Assembly: GCF_902141845.1 (NCBI RefSeq)
Contig: NZ_CABFPH010000002.1
Location: 100,902-164,901, forward strand
Origin: Methylobacterium symbioticum
GTDB lineage: Bacteria > Pseudomonadota > Alphaproteobacteria > Rhizobiales > Beijerinckiaceae
Reading direction: 5' to 3'
Length of the DNA: 64,000 bases
This document shows, in pieces, positions 9,863-21,100 of this stretch. The position numbers and the translations under genes are program-made. The notes below the pieces were generated by a model that did not search any database, was not told where the DNA came from, and was given only the letters and a program-made list of their open reading frames with translations. Position 1 is the stretch's first letter. Each line of letters starts with the position of its first letter.

Positions 9863-10336
9863 ATGAACGCGTCCCTTCGCACGCGGCGGGCGATGCTCGC
9901 CCTCGCCCTCGCGCTCGCCCCGATCACCATCGCCTCCATGTCGGCCGCCCAGGCGCAGCCGGCTTCGTCCGACGCCATCGTCGGGAAGTGGGAGGCCGAC
10001 GACGGCAGCGTGAAGCTCGACCTGTTCCGGGCCGGGTCCAAATTCCAGGCCCGGCTCCTCTACGGCAACAAGATCGTGGAGGCCGACAACGTCACGCTCA
10101 AGAAAGATCTCAACAATCCTGACCCTGCTTTGCGCAGTCGCTCCTTGAAGAACATCGTCTTCGTAACTGGCCTACGCTGGGCGGACGGCGAGTGGACGGG
10201 CGGTTCGATCTATGATGCCTCGTCCGGACGCACCTACAATTGCCGCGCCGAGATGCAAGACGGCAAGCTGCATGTCCGCGGCTATCTCGGCGTGCCCGCC
10301 CTCGGCCAGACGCAGACTTTCCATCGCATGCCCTGA
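9863..10336 (+). CDS. DUF2147 family secreted protein
   Basis: A 157-residue periplasmic protein. Residues 1-32 form a signal peptide ending ...SAAQAQ, and the mature part follows the DUF2147 pattern: IVGKWEADDGSVKLDLFRAG near 39-58, an NPDP motif, GGSIYDASSGRTYNCR near 117-132, and a closing strand with RGYLG. The family is thought to form a lipocalin-like barrel and is often linked to methanol- or stress-induced exported proteins; no ligand is known. The ATG at 9863 precedes the only sensible signal sequence. It is followed by a 147-base gap before an SDR gene on the same strand. Confidence 0.85.
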   Translation: MNASLRTRRAMLALALALAPITIASMSAAQAQPASSDAIVGKWEADDGSVKLDLFRAGSKFQARLLYGNKIVEADNVTLKKDLNNPDPALRSRSLKNIVFVTGLRWADGEWTGGSIYDASSGRTYNCRAEMQDGKLHVRGYLGVPALGQTQTFHRMP

Positions 10337-10483
10337 GGCGCCCCGTGTCGGCGCCATCCGCCACGCAGCCTTCGCCAACCACCCTTGGCCGGTTGGCGCG
10401 ATCTGCAACCCGGATGGCGCCGACCGTCACTGCTCGCCCCCGATCACCAGCCTAACGTCCGCCTGGTACACGGAGAGGACACG

Positions 10484-11326
10484 ATGTCGGCCAAGGGAAC
10501 GAAGACTGGAATGAAGACGGCGTTGGTGACGGGGGCGTCCTCCGGGATGGGCCGGGCGATCGCCGAGCGCCTGCTCGACGACGGCTACCGGGTCTACGTC
10601 GCCGCGCGTGGGATCGATCGGATGAGCGATCTGGCAGCGCTCGGCGCCCGGCCGCTACAGATGGACATCTCCAAGGAGGACGACATCCGCGCTGTCGTCG
10701 ATATCATCCTCGCCGAGGCCGGGGGCGTGGACGTGCTCGTGAACAACGCAGGCTTCGGACTCTACGGTCCCGTCGAGGATGTCGGCCTTAACGAGGCGCG
10801 CTACCAATTCGAGGTCAACCTCTTCGGCCCGGCCCGCCTCACGCAGTTGCTCCTGCCGGCGATGCGCGCCAAGGGCGCCGGCACCATCGTCAACATCAGC
10901 TCGATGGGCGGCAAGATCTACACGTTGCTCGGCGCTTGGTACCACGCCACCAAACATGCCCTGGAGGGCTGGTCAGACAGCCTGAGATTGGAACTCGCCT
11001 CTTTCGGGATCCGCGTTGTCGTGATCGAGCCGGGTCTGATCGAGACCGGCTTTGGCGACGTGCTGGCCGAAGGCCTGGTAACGCGCTCGGGCGTCGGCGC
11101 CTATGCGACGATGACGCAGGCCGTCGCGCAATCGACCAGGGGCGCCTACGGCCAGGGTCGTGGCACCGATCCTGCCGTCATTGCGGAGGTCGTATCGAAG
11201 GCCGTGCATACGCGCCGGCCGAAGACACGCTACGTCGCCGGCAAATATGCCAAGCCGATGATCGCCATCCGGAAATGGTTCGGCGACCGCATGTTCGACC
11301 GCGTGATCATGAGCCAGATGCGATAG
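10484..11326 (+). CDS. short-chain dehydrogenase/reductase (classical SDR)
   Basis: A 280-residue SDR oxidoreductase. The nucleotide-binding TGASSGMG is at residues 16-23, the NNAG motif at 87-90, and the catalytic Ser140, Tyr153 and Lys157 (YHATK) are all present. It resembles oxidoreductases of the YdfG/DltE/retinol-dehydrogenase type acting on hydroxyl or keto substrates, but the substrate cannot be named. Start ATG 10484 is preceded by GGAGAGG; an internal Met10 is an alternative. An AraC-family regulator begins nine bases after its stop, so the two form an operon and the regulator may control it. Confidence 0.87.
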   Translation: MSAKGTKTGMKTALVTGASSGMGRAIAERLLDDGYRVYVAARGIDRMSDLAALGARPLQMDISKEDDIRAVVDIILAEAGGVDVLVNNAGFGLYGPVEDVGLNEARYQFEVNLFGPARLTQLLLPAMRAKGAGTIVNISSMGGKIYTLLGAWYHATKHALEGWSDSLRLELASFGIRVVVIEPGLIETGFGDVLAEGLVTRSGVGAYATMTQAVAQSTRGAYGQGRGTDPAVIAEVVSKAVHTRRPKTRYVAGKYAKPMIAIRKWFGDRMFDRVIMSQMR

Positions 11327-11335
11327 GACCCGGCG

Positions 11336-12364
11336 ATGAGTGGAATGCCTCCCGACCGGTGCAAAGTGCCGCAAGCCTTCTGGCGCGCGGTCGACGCCCT
11401 CGGCCTGCCGCCTCCGGCGCTGCTGCGGCAGGCGCGCCTGCCGGCCACCCTCCATCTCGGCGGCCAATCCCTCGTCACCACGGCACAGTACTTCGCCCTG
11501 TGGCGGGCGCTGGAGACATTGGCCGGGGATCCGGCGCTCGGGATCAGGCTGGTCGAGGGCGCGGCGACCGCGGCACATCCGCCCTCGAGCCTCGCTGCCT
11601 TCTACGCTCGGGACTATCGCGACGGTCTGCACCGGATCGCGCGATTCAAGCGCCTGTGCACGCCGGAGCAGTTCCATATCGTGGAGGAGGCTGAGGATTG
11701 TACGGTCACCGTCGCGTGGCTGCACGCCGACGAGCCCGAGCCGGCGGTCGCCACGGATGTGGCCTTCGCGACCCTGGTCGAGCTGGGGCGGCGCGGCACC
11801 GGACAGCGGCTAACGCCTCGCCGCGTCGAATTCATGCGGCCCGCCCCTACCGAGGACGTGCATGCGGGCTATTTCGGCTGCACGATCCGCTACGGGGCCG
11901 CGCGCAACGCGCTGATCCTGAAACGTGCAGACCTCGACCGGCCGTTCCCGGGGCACAATCCAGAGCTCCTCGACATGCTGACGCCCGCCCTCGCCTCCGC
12001 CCTCGGCGAGTTGCAGGCGCGCAGCTCCACGCGCGAGCAGGTGAAGGTCGTGCTGAAACGCAGCCTAGCGAGCGGCCGACCTGAACTCTCCGATCTCGCC
12101 CGGGAACTCGGCATGAGCGAGCGCACCCTCCAGCGCCGAATCACGGACGAGGGCACGACCTTCCGCGAGCTTCTCGTCGAGGCGCGCCAGGAACTTGGCC
12201 GGCAATTGCTCGCCGATCCGTCCGCCGAGATCGACGAGGTTGCCTGCCTGCTCGGCTATCAGGATGCGAGTTCGTTCTACCGAGCTTTCCGGGACTGGGA
12301 GGGCGTCACGCCGAATCAGTGGCGTGAGCGGAACGGGCATGGAACGGCGCCCTCCGTTCATTGA
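11336..12364 (+). CDS. AraC-family transcriptional regulator
   Basis: A 342-residue regulator. The N-terminal 200 residues match the arabinose-binding-like domain seen in OruR/ArgR-like AraC proteins (it opens with a helix, then SLVTTAQYFALWRALE near residues 44-59). The C-terminal part has two helix-turn-helix units: LSDLARELGMSERTLQRRI near residues 251-269 and IDEVACLLGYQDASSFYRAF near 301-320, the diagnostic AraC signature. It starts nine bases after the SDR gene and is followed 51 bases later by an NAD(P)-binding protein, so the likely targets are these neighbours. The effector is unknown. Confidence 0.92.
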   Translation: MSGMPPDRCKVPQAFWRAVDALGLPPPALLRQARLPATLHLGGQSLVTTAQYFALWRALETLAGDPALGIRLVEGAATAAHPPSSLAAFYARDYRDGLHRIARFKRLCTPEQFHIVEEAEDCTVTVAWLHADEPEPAVATDVAFATLVELGRRGTGQRLTPRRVEFMRPAPTEDVHAGYFGCTIRYGAARNALILKRADLDRPFPGHNPELLDMLTPALASALGELQARSSTREQVKVVLKRSLASGRPELSDLARELGMSERTLQRRITDEGTTFRELLVEARQELGRQLLADPSAEIDEVACLLGYQDASSFYRAFRDWEGVTPNQWRERNGHGTAPSVH

Positions 12365-12415
12365 GTCGGCATCCGCGTCCGCCGGTCGGCGCGACGGGCG
12401 AAAAGGACAACACGC

Positions 12416-13051
12416 ATGAAATTGCTGCTGGTCGGTGCGAGCGGCCTCGTTGGGAGCCATGTCCTCGGCAAGGCGCTGGCGGACGACCGGGTCGAGTTGG
12501 TGACCGCGCCGGTGCGCCGGCCGCTAGCGGCTCATCCGAAGCTGCTGGCGCCGGAGGTCGATTTCGACGCGCTGCCGCAGGGGGCTTCGTGGTGGCGGGC
12601 CGATGCGGTGATCTGCGCTCTCGGAACGACCCTGCGCACGGCGGGGTCCCGGGCGGCATTCCGGAAAGTCGACTACGATTATCCGCTGGCCGTTGCGCGC
12701 CTCGCCCGCAGCCATGGAACGCCGACCTTCGTGCTCAACTCGGCGATGAGCGCGAAAAGGTCGTCGTGGGTCTTCTACAGCCGGGTGAAGGGTGAACTCG
12801 AAGGCGATCTCGAAACGCTGCGCTTTCCCTCGCTGACGCTCGTGCGGCCCGGTCTGATCGGCGGACAGCGTCAGGAGAACCGGCCGGGCGAACGCCTCGC
12901 CGTCGCCGCCTTCACGCTTCTCGCCCCTGTTCTGCCGCGCAGCCTGCGGATCAACCCAGCCGCGGTCATCGCCCAGGCCATGATCGAGGCCGCAATCGCT
13001 GGGTCTGCCGGACGGCATCTCATCGGCTCGGCTGAGCTGGTCGCTCGCTGA
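12416..13051 (+). CDS. NAD(P)-binding protein, atypical SDR (YbjT/HTATIP2-like)
   Basis: A 211-residue Rossmann protein of the atypical SDR type. It opens MKLLLVGASGLVGSHVLGKAL with the G-x-x-G-x-x-G dinucleotide site at residues 7-13, and FVLNSAMSAKRSSWVFYSRVKGELE near residues 104-128 contains the Tyr-x-x-x-Lys equivalent (YSRVKG). Such proteins act as NAD(P)H-binding sensors or oxidoreductases on quinones or sugars. It closes the SDR-AraC-oxidoreductase group on the plus strand and ends at a strong hairpin shared with hppA. Confidence 0.85.
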   Translation: MKLLLVGASGLVGSHVLGKALADDRVELVTAPVRRPLAAHPKLLAPEVDFDALPQGASWWRADAVICALGTTLRTAGSRAAFRKVDYDYPLAVARLARSHGTPTFVLNSAMSAKRSSWVFYSRVKGELEGDLETLRFPSLTLVRPGLIGGQRQENRPGERLAVAAFTLLAPVLPRSLRINPAAVIAQAMIEAAIAGSAGRHLIGSAELVAR

Positions 13052-13061
13052 CCGCCTTGAT

Positions 13062-13094
13062 GCTGCGCCCGACTGTATCGCGGTCGGGCGCAGC
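13062..13094. terminator. bidirectional hairpin between the NAD(P)-binding gene and hppA
   Basis: GCTGCGCCCGAC at 13062-13073 and GTCGGGCGCAGC at 13083-13094 form a perfect 12-base-pair stem with a 9-base loop, centred between two convergent stops at 13051 and 13104. It can act in either direction. No clear T-run is present on either side. Confidence 0.75.
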
Positions 13095-13103
13095 GCCTAC
13101 CGC

Positions 13104-15236
<2,133 letters not shown>

Positions 15237-15414
15237 TCGTCCGTCCTTGTTCGTGGGCCTGGCTTTGGCTTTTGGCCTTCACCGAGCTCGACCCGGGTGG
15301 GGCCGTGGGACGCAGTGCTCGGAAAGGTGCATTTCCTCCCAGAAGTGCCCGCTCTGCTTGCCAAACTTCGCGGTTGAGAGCAAACGCCACTTTGGACGGG
15401 CGAACACAAGTTTT

Positions 15415-15456
15415 CGCTGCACTGCAGCGCAAGCACGGCAGTTCACATCGAACTGC
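15415..15456. promoter_or_regulatory. two adjacent perfect palindromes between thiL and hppA
   Basis: Palindrome A is CGCTGCA-C-TGCAGCG at 15415-15429; palindrome B is GCAGTTC-ACATC-GAACTGC at 15438-15456. On the minus strand they follow the thiL stop by 25-66 bases, and A is followed by AAAACTT. A terminator for thiL or an operator ahead of hppA, about 180 bases upstream of its ATG, are both possible. Confidence 0.5.
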
Positions 15457-15480
15457 TGTGTCGTCGCGATGGGCCGGTTT

Positions 15481-16476
15481 TCAGAAGTGACTGAACGCGG
15501 CGCTCGCGAAGGCGCGGGGCCGGCCGTCCGCATCGCGGAAGATCGGCGCGCCCTCGCCCACCGCCACGCTCCCGATCGCGTGGACCGGCACGCCGACTTC
15601 GGCCGCCGCCGCCTGGAAGGCGTTCAGGCGATCCGGCTGCACCGTGCACAGGATCTCGTAATCGTCGCCTCCGGTGAGGACGACGTCGAGCAGGGCGGGC
15701 CGATCGGCGACCGCGCGGCCCGCAACCGGCGACAGGGGCACCGCTCCGGTCTCGACCGTGGCGGTGAGGCCCGTGCCTTTCAGCATCTTGGCTAGGTCTC
15801 CGGCCAGCCCGTCCGACACGTCCATCGCGGCACTGGCGAACCGGCGCAGCACGGGAGCCAGGGCGAGGCGCGGGCGGGGCCGCAGGTAGCGGTCGGTGAG
15901 CGCGGCACGCGCCGCCTCGTCGAGGCTGCCAACGAAGACGGGATCGAGGCGCAGGCGCAGGCCGAGCGCGGCGTCGCCGATCGTGCCGCTGACGCAGATG
16001 CGATCGCCCGCGGATGCCGTCTGGCGGCGGACCATGGCGCCGGCCGGCACCTCGCCGAGAGCGGTCACACCGATCAAAGTGGCACCGCCGGCCTTCACGG
16101 TGTCGCCGCCGAGAAGCGGGCAGCCGTGCCGCGCCGCCGTTTCGCCGAGGCCGCGGGCGAAGGCGGCGAGCCAGTCCTCGCTCCAGTCCGCGGCGAGAGC
16201 CAGCGTCAGCAGGAAACCGCGCGGTGACGCACCCTTGGCGGCGAGATCCGACAGATTCACGCCGAGCGCTTTGGCGGCGATCGAGTCCGGCGGATCGTCC
16301 GGGAAGTAGTGGATTCCGGCCACCACCGCGTCGGCGGTGAGAACGAGATCGTGGCCGGGCAACGGTGTGAGGCGTGCCGCATCGTCCCGAAGCCCGTCCG
16401 CCCCGTCGCCTGCGATGGGAGCGAAGTAGCGGGCGATCAGCGCCTCCTCCGAGGCGCGGGGTCCGGCCCCGCTCAC
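15481..16476 (-). CDS. thiL: thiamine-monophosphate kinase
   Basis: A 331-residue ATP-grasp-like (PurM-fold) kinase making thiamine pyrophosphate from thiamine monophosphate. Family segments are clear: DDAARL near residue 32, LVLTADAVVAGIHYFPDD near 45-62, NLSDLAAKGASPRGFLLTL near 74-92, MDVSDGLAGDL near 213-223 and GGDDYEILCTV near 260-270. The GTG start at 16476 overlaps the nusB stop by four bases (GTGA). The order ribH-nusB-thiL is conserved in proteobacteria and joins riboflavin and thiamine cofactor supply with transcription antitermination. Confidence 0.95.
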   Translation of the reverse strand: MSGAGPRASEEALIARYFAPIAGDGADGLRDDAARLTPLPGHDLVLTADAVVAGIHYFPDDPPDSIAAKALGVNLSDLAAKGASPRGFLLTLALAADWSEDWLAAFARGLGETAARHGCPLLGGDTVKAGGATLIGVTALGEVPAGAMVRRQTASAGDRICVSGTIGDAALGLRLRLDPVFVGSLDEAARAALTDRYLRPRPRLALAPVLRRFASAAMDVSDGLAGDLAKMLKGTGLTATVETGAVPLSPVAGRAVADRPALLDVVLTGGDDYEILCTVQPDRLNAFQAAAAEVGVPVHAIGSVAVGEGAPIFRDADGRPRAFASAAFSHF

Positions 16477-16943
16477 CCGCGCTTCTGGGTGGTCAACTCG
16501 TCGCCGCGGACCTTGCGGGCGATCCGGTCCAGCACCGCGTTGACGAGACCCGGCTCGTCGCCGGTGTAGAAGCTGTGCGCCACGTCAACATATTGCGAGA
16601 TCGCGGCGCGCGGCGGCACATCCTTGCGGAACATCAGCTCGTAGGTGCCGGCACGCAGGATCGCGCGCAGCACGGTCTCGATGCGCCGAAGCGGCCAGCC
16701 CTGCGTCAAGGCCTGGTCGATCTGCGGATCGATCTGGCGCTGCTCCTCCACCGTGCCGCGCAGGAGGTCGCGGAAGAAGGCCACCTCCGCCGGTGGATGG
16801 GCGACGCCGTCGATTTCCCGGCCGATCCAGTGGGCCTCGAACTCGGCGAGCGCGTCGAGGACGCCCTTGCCGGAGATGTCCATGTCGTAGAGCGCCTGCA
16901 CCACGGCGAGCCGCGCACCGGCGCGCTGTTCGAGCTTCGTCAC
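16473..16943 (-). CDS. nusB: transcription antitermination factor NusB
   Basis: A 156-residue all-helical RNA-binding protein that, with NusE (S10), binds boxA in rRNA leaders and prevents premature termination. Family features are RAGARLAVVQALYDMDISGK near residues 6-25, LRAILRAGTYELMFRKDVPPRAAISQYVDVA near 89-119 and FVNA-like GLVNAVLDRIAR at the end. It begins with GTG at 16943, four bases after the ribH stop, and overlaps thiL. The normal length and context leave little doubt. Confidence 0.95.
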   Translation of the reverse strand: MTKLEQRAGARLAVVQALYDMDISGKGVLDALAEFEAHWIGREIDGVAHPPAEVAFFRDLLRGTVEEQRQIDPQIDQALTQGWPLRRIETVLRAILRAGTYELMFRKDVPPRAAISQYVDVAHSFYTGDEPGLVNAVLDRIARKVRGDELTTQKRG

Positions 16944-16947
16944 GGGC

Positions 16948-17436
16948 TCAGGCTCCCTCGGCCGCCAGTTTCAGGGCGAGGACGGCAAGGGCGGCTTCCG
17001 CCGCGCCGCCGCCCTTGTTCATCTCGGAGACCCGCGCGCGGGCGAAGGCCTGCGCCTCCGTCTCGACGGTCAGGATACCGTTGCCGAGGGGCAGGCCGCG
17101 ATCGACGGACAGGTCCATCAGCGCGCGTGCGCTCTCGCCGGCGACGATGTCGTAATGGCCCGTCTCGCCGCGGATGACGCAGCCGAGGGCCACGACGGCA
17201 TCGTAGGGCCGGCCCGCGCGCTCGGCTGCATCCAGCAGGATCGCGGCCGTCGCCGGGATCTCGAGGGCACCAGGCACGGTGACCACGGTCGCCTCGGCGC
17301 GGGCGGCCTCGATCGCCGCGCGGGCGCCTGCAAGCAACTCGTCGGCGAGCGCATCGTAGAAGCGCGCCTCGACCACGAGGATGCGAGCGCCTGGAACTTG
17401 TGTGGCGGCTAACGCCGCCCGGCTGTGTCCAACCAT
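16948..17436 (-). CDS. ribH: 6,7-dimethyl-8-ribityllumazine synthase
   Basis: A 162-residue lumazine synthase, the penultimate riboflavin enzyme, which joins a butanone phosphate to a ribityl-pyrimidine. Key segments are the [11 protein letters not shown] loop near residues 54-64, and [18 protein letters not shown] near 85-102 with the catalytic His of the family in TGHYD, followed by the PLGNGILT strand. The ATG is at 17436. It leads the ribH-nusB-thiL operon. No FMN riboswitch-like structure is recognisable in the 216 bases upstream, so regulation is probably at another riboflavin gene. Confidence 0.95.
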   Translation of the reverse strand: MVGHSRAALAATQVPGARILVVEARFYDALADELLAGARAAIEAARAEATVVTVPGALEIPATAAILLDAAERAGRPYDAVVALGCVIRGETGHYDIVAGESARALMDLSVDRGLPLGNGILTVETEAQAFARARVSEMNKGGGAAEAALAVLALKLAAEGA

Positions 17437-17652
17437 GAAGCGTGACCCGAAGCGGGGGAGGAAGGGCGTATCCGCGCGCCGTCACGGCCTCTCGTGCGGG
17501 CCGGTGTTCGGGGCCGCGAGCGTTAGACCGAAGCGGGCCCCGCCACAAGCGGGACGTCGTGGCTTCCGATCCGCCGCCGCTTGCAGGCCTCGGCCCGGCA
17601 GATGCATGAACGCAGCCGAGCGTGCCTCTTGGGGGCCCACAGGGAGATCAGC

Positions 17653-19080
17653 GTGCCCGAATTCGACCTCGCGATCCGGGGCGGCACCGTCGTCACCGCC
17701 GGCGACACGGTCCAGGCCGATATCGGCATCCGGGACGGGCGCATCGTTGCGGTCGCCGACCGGGTCGAGGGGGCAGCGCGCGAGATCGACGCTGGCGGCC
17801 TCCTCGTCCTGCCGGGCGGCATCGACAGCCATGTGCACATCGCCCAGCCCTCGGGGCCCGGCATCGTCATGGCTGACGACTTCGCCTCGGCGACCCGCGC
17901 CGCGGCGGCGGGCGGCAATACCTGCGTGATGCCGTTCGCCTTGCAGCCTCGCGGCGAGAGCCTGCGCGCCACCGTCGACGCCTACCGGGCGAAGGCGGAT
18001 GGGCAATGTCTGATCGACGCCGCGATTCACCTCATCGTCTCCGATCCGACCGATTCCGTGCTCGGCCAGGAGCTGCCGGCCCTGGTGGCGGACGGCTACA
18101 CCTCATTCAAGGTCTTCATGACCTATGACGACCTCGTGCTGAACGACCGCGAACTCTTGGAGGTCTTCGCGGTGGCCCGGCGCGAGGGCGCGCGGGTGAT
18201 GGTGCATGCGGAAGGCTATGACACCATCCGCTTTCTCAGCGAGAAGCTGGAGCGGGCGGGCGAGACACGGCCCTACGGGCACGCGCTCTCGCGGCCGCAG
18301 ACGGTGGAGCGCGAAGCGGCGCATCGCGCCATCAGCCACGCCGAGCTGATCGACGTGCCTATCGTGATCGTCCATGTCTCGGGGAACGAGGCTATGGAGC
18401 AGATCGCCTGGGCACGCGCCCGCGGACTCAAGATCCACGCCGAGACCTGTCCGCAATATCTCACGCTGACCGCTGAGGATATGAAGGGGATCGGCGACCC
18501 CGACGACATGGCGGGCGCCAAATATGTCTGCTCGCCTCCGCCGCGCGATGCGGCGAGCCAGGCGGCGGTCTGGTCCGGCATCCAGCGCGGCGTCTTCGAC
18601 GTCGTCTCCTCCGACCATTGTCCCTTCCGCTACGACGACCCGCAGGGAAAGCTGAATCCGCGCGCGAGAACCTCCTTCCGCTGGATCCCGAACGGAATCC
18701 CGGGGATCGAGACCCGTCTCCCCGTCCTGTTCTCGGAAGGCGTCTCGAAGGGGCGGATATCGCTGAACACCTTCGTGTCCCTCACCGCCACCAATCACGC
18801 CAAGCTCTACGGGCTCTATCCGCGAAAGGGCTCGATCGCACCCGGCTTCGACGCCGACCTAGCCCTGTGGGACCCGAACCGTCGCGAGACCATCCGCCAG
18901 GAGATCCTGCATCACGGCTCGGATTACACGCCGTGGGAGGGATTCGCGGTCACCGGCTGGCCAGTGATGACGATCAGCCGGGGCGAGATCGTCGCCGAGG
19001 AAGGCCGCATTCTCGGCGAGCCCGGCCGCGGCCGGATCGTCGACCGTACGGTGAACCCCACCGAGCGCCGGGCAGATTGA
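17653..19080 (+). CDS. hydA: dihydropyrimidinase / D-hydantoinase
   Basis: A 475-residue amidohydrolase that opens the ring of dihydropyrimidines or 5-substituted hydantoins. The binuclear metal site is visible: His60 and His62 in GGIDSHVHI, the lysine that becomes carboxylated, Lys153, in TSFKVFMTYDD, and His185 in VMVHAEG. The GTG start at 17653 follows AGGGAG by six bases; the frame stays open upstream without a better site. No N-carbamoyl hydrolase or dihydropyrimidine dehydrogenase is adjacent, so the pathway partners are elsewhere. A D-hydantoinase activity rather than physiological pyrimidine breakdown cannot be excluded. Confidence 0.92.
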   Translation: MPEFDLAIRGGTVVTAGDTVQADIGIRDGRIVAVADRVEGAAREIDAGGLLVLPGGIDSHVHIAQPSGPGIVMADDFASATRAAAAGGNTCVMPFALQPRGESLRATVDAYRAKADGQCLIDAAIHLIVSDPTDSVLGQELPALVADGYTSFKVFMTYDDLVLNDRELLEVFAVARREGARVMVHAEGYDTIRFLSEKLERAGETRPYGHALSRPQTVEREAAHRAISHAELIDVPIVIVHVSGNEAMEQIAWARARGLKIHAETCPQYLTLTAEDMKGIGDPDDMAGAKYVCSPPPRDAASQAAVWSGIQRGVFDVVSSDHCPFRYDDPQGKLNPRARTSFRWIPNGIPGIETRLPVLFSEGVSKGRISLNTFVSLTATNHAKLYGLYPRKGSIAPGFDADLALWDPNRRETIRQEILHHGSDYTPWEGFAVTGWPVMTISRGEIVAEEGRILGEPGRGRIVDRTVNPTERRAD

Positions 19081-19165
19081 GGATGCGGACCTGCCCGATC
19101 ACGCTTCCTTGGACCCTGCGCCGGGCGGTGCCATAAGGGGCGCCGCTCTCGCGGACCCATCGGGG

Positions 19166-20572
19166 ATGGACGGTACACAGACCACCCGGATCGCAGATGC
19201 GGACCGGCCTGCCCCGGCCCGCACCCCGCTCTCGCCCCTGCGCACCGCCTGGAAGCGGGTGGCGCGGGCGATCGGCGATGCGCTGCCCAAGGGCCTCTAC
19301 GCGCGCTCGCTGATCATCATCATCGCGCCGGTGGTGCTGCTGCAATCGGTGATTGCATACACCTTCATGGAGCGGCACTGGCAGCTCGTCACGCGGCGCC
19401 TCTCCTCGGCCGTCACCTCGGACATCGCCGCGCTCATCGACATCTACGAGAGCTATCCGCAGGACAAGGACGCCGAGACCCTGACGCGGATCGCGGGCAA
19501 TCGCCTCAGCCTGGACCTCGACATCCTGAAAGGCGCGAAGATTCCGTCCTCGGGTCCGCGGCCCTTCTTCTCGATCCTGGACGAGGCCCTCTCCGACGAG
19601 ATCAAGCGCCAGATCGGCCGCCCATTCTGGATCGACACGGTCGGCCGCTCGAACCTCATCGAGATCCGCGTGGCGATCCCCGATGGGGTGATGCGGATCA
19701 CCGCGCGGCGCAGCCAGGCCTACGCGTCCAACTCGCACATCTTCCTGGTGTGGATGACCGGGTCCTCGATGGTCCTGCTCGGCGTCGCGATCCTCTTCCT
19801 GCGCAACCAGATCAAGCCGATCCTGCGCCTCGCCGCCGTGGCCGAGGGGTTCGGCAAGGGACGCGACATCGAATTCCGCCCGCGCGGCGCCCGCGAGGTC
19901 CGGCAGGCCGGTCATGCCTTCATCGAGATGAAGCGGCGCATCGAGCGGGCGATGGAGCAGCGGACGGCGATGCTCAACGGCGTCTCGCACGACCTGCGCA
20001 CCATCATCACCCGGTTCCGGCTCTCGCTCGCCCTGATCGAGCAGACCCCGGAGGTCGAGGACCTCACCCGGGACGTGGACGAGATGAGCCGCATGCTCGA
20101 AGGCTACCTCGCCTTCGCCCGCGGCGATTCGGCGGAGGTGGCCGCGCCGACCGACATGCGCGCCCTGCTGGAGGATCTGCGCACCGACGTGGAACGGCTC
20201 GGCGCCCACGTCGCCGAGGTGGATCTCGAGGGCGACACGACGGTGACGGTGCGGTCCGACGCGATCCGTCGCTGCCTGTTCAATCTCGCCGCCAACGCCG
20301 CGCGCTACGGCGAGACCGTGATGATCTCAGGCCGGCGAGAAGCCCGCAGCTTTCTCGTCTCCATCGACGACGACGGCCCCGGCATCCCCCCAGAGAGCCG
20401 CGAGGAGGTGTTCAAGCCTTTCGTGCGCCTGGACGACGCCCGGCAGGATGCGGGCGGATCCGGCCTCGGACTCTCGATCGCCCGCGATATCGCGCGCGCA
20501 CATGGCGGCGACGTCACGCTGCACGAGAGCCTGCTCGGCGGCCTCCGGGCGACGGTGCGAGTGCCGGCCTGA
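19166..20572 (+). CDS. membrane sensor histidine kinase (EnvZ-like), orphan
   Basis: A 468-residue kinase. Transmembrane segments lie near residues 48-67 and 191-212, flanking a periplasmic domain of about 120 residues, then HAMP (about 213-265), a dimerisation domain with phospho-acceptor His275 in VSHDLRT, and an ATPase domain with DDDGPGIP and GGSGLGLSIA. The proline usually found after HDLRT is replaced by Ile280, as in many Rhizobiales relatives with HDLRT-I/L-TR. ATG 19166 is chosen over an upstream TTG at 19109. No response regulator is adjacent, so its partner is unlinked. The signal is unknown. Confidence 0.9.
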   Translation: MDGTQTTRIADADRPAPARTPLSPLRTAWKRVARAIGDALPKGLYARSLIIIIAPVVLLQSVIAYTFMERHWQLVTRRLSSAVTSDIAALIDIYESYPQDKDAETLTRIAGNRLSLDLDILKGAKIPSSGPRPFFSILDEALSDEIKRQIGRPFWIDTVGRSNLIEIRVAIPDGVMRITARRSQAYASNSHIFLVWMTGSSMVLLGVAILFLRNQIKPILRLAAVAEGFGKGRDIEFRPRGAREVRQAGHAFIEMKRRIERAMEQRTAMLNGVSHDLRTIITRFRLSLALIEQTPEVEDLTRDVDEMSRMLEGYLAFARGDSAEVAAPTDMRALLEDLRTDVERLGAHVAEVDLEGDTTVTVRSDAIRRCLFNLAANAARYGETVMISGRREARSFLVSIDDDGPGIPPESREEVFKPFVRLDDARQDAGGSGLGLSIARDIARAHGGDVTLHESLLGGLRATVRVPA

Positions 20573-20596
20573 TTCGGGTTGCGCGCGCCGCAGGCG

Positions 20597-20878
20597 TCAG
20601 CCGCGGGCGTGCGCCATCGCGATCTCGCTGGCGACATTGGCGAAGAGATAGTCGAGCGCGCGCTGGTCGAGGCGCGCGGCATCGAGGCGCTGCCGCAGAT
20701 CGTCCGGGCCCCGCCAGGGCCGCAGACCGTTCGGCAGGAAGCGCAGGAGCATCCCGCTCACCACCTGCTCCCGGACATAGGCGCGATGGCCGACGAGGCG
20801 CGCGATCTGCAACGCGAGGTCGCCGACCGGATCGGTCGGGGCGCCGGGACCGCTCCGCTTTACAGCTTGAAGACGCAT
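20597..20878 (-). CDS. small hypothetical protein
   Basis: A 93-residue soluble, mainly helical, basic protein that I do not recognise. Its ATG at 20878 is preceded by GGAGAG at four bases, an excellent ribosome site, so it is likely translated. It has a conserved-looking core LALQIARLVGHRAYVREQVV near residues 22-41, and a later RPWRGPDDLRQRLDAARLDQ stretch. It lies tail-to-tail with the sensor kinase, 24 bases between stops. Nothing in the sequence gives a function. Confidence 0.55.
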   Translation of the reverse strand: MRLQAVKRSGPGAPTDPVGDLALQIARLVGHRAYVREQVVSGMLLRFLPNGLRPWRGPDDLRQRLDAARLDQRALDYLFANVASEIAMAHARG

Positions 20879-21100
20879 GGGACTCTCCAATTCGATCTGA
20901 GATTGGACGAGAGATGCTGCGGTTCGATGCGGGATTTGCGGACAATTTTACGCACTGCCCGTGATGGCAGGCGCGCTGGATGGGTCGCCGCCTAAAATCT
21001 TGGCGGCAGGGTGTCCCCATCGCGCGGAAGCGGTGCTATGCACGCTGCGCTTGTCCGCGCCGCGGCCTCCGGAAGGGTGCCGCCCCACGTGAGTGCCGCC

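Noticed and set aside
17437..17652. Possible FMN riboswitch upstream of ribH
   Set aside because: None of the conserved FMN element segments are present on the minus strand.
20000..20400. Loss of the proline after HDLRT in the orphan kinase as a sign of inactivity
   Set aside because: Many Rhizobiales kinases share HDLRT-I/L-TR; the ATPase motifs are intact, so this is a lineage feature.
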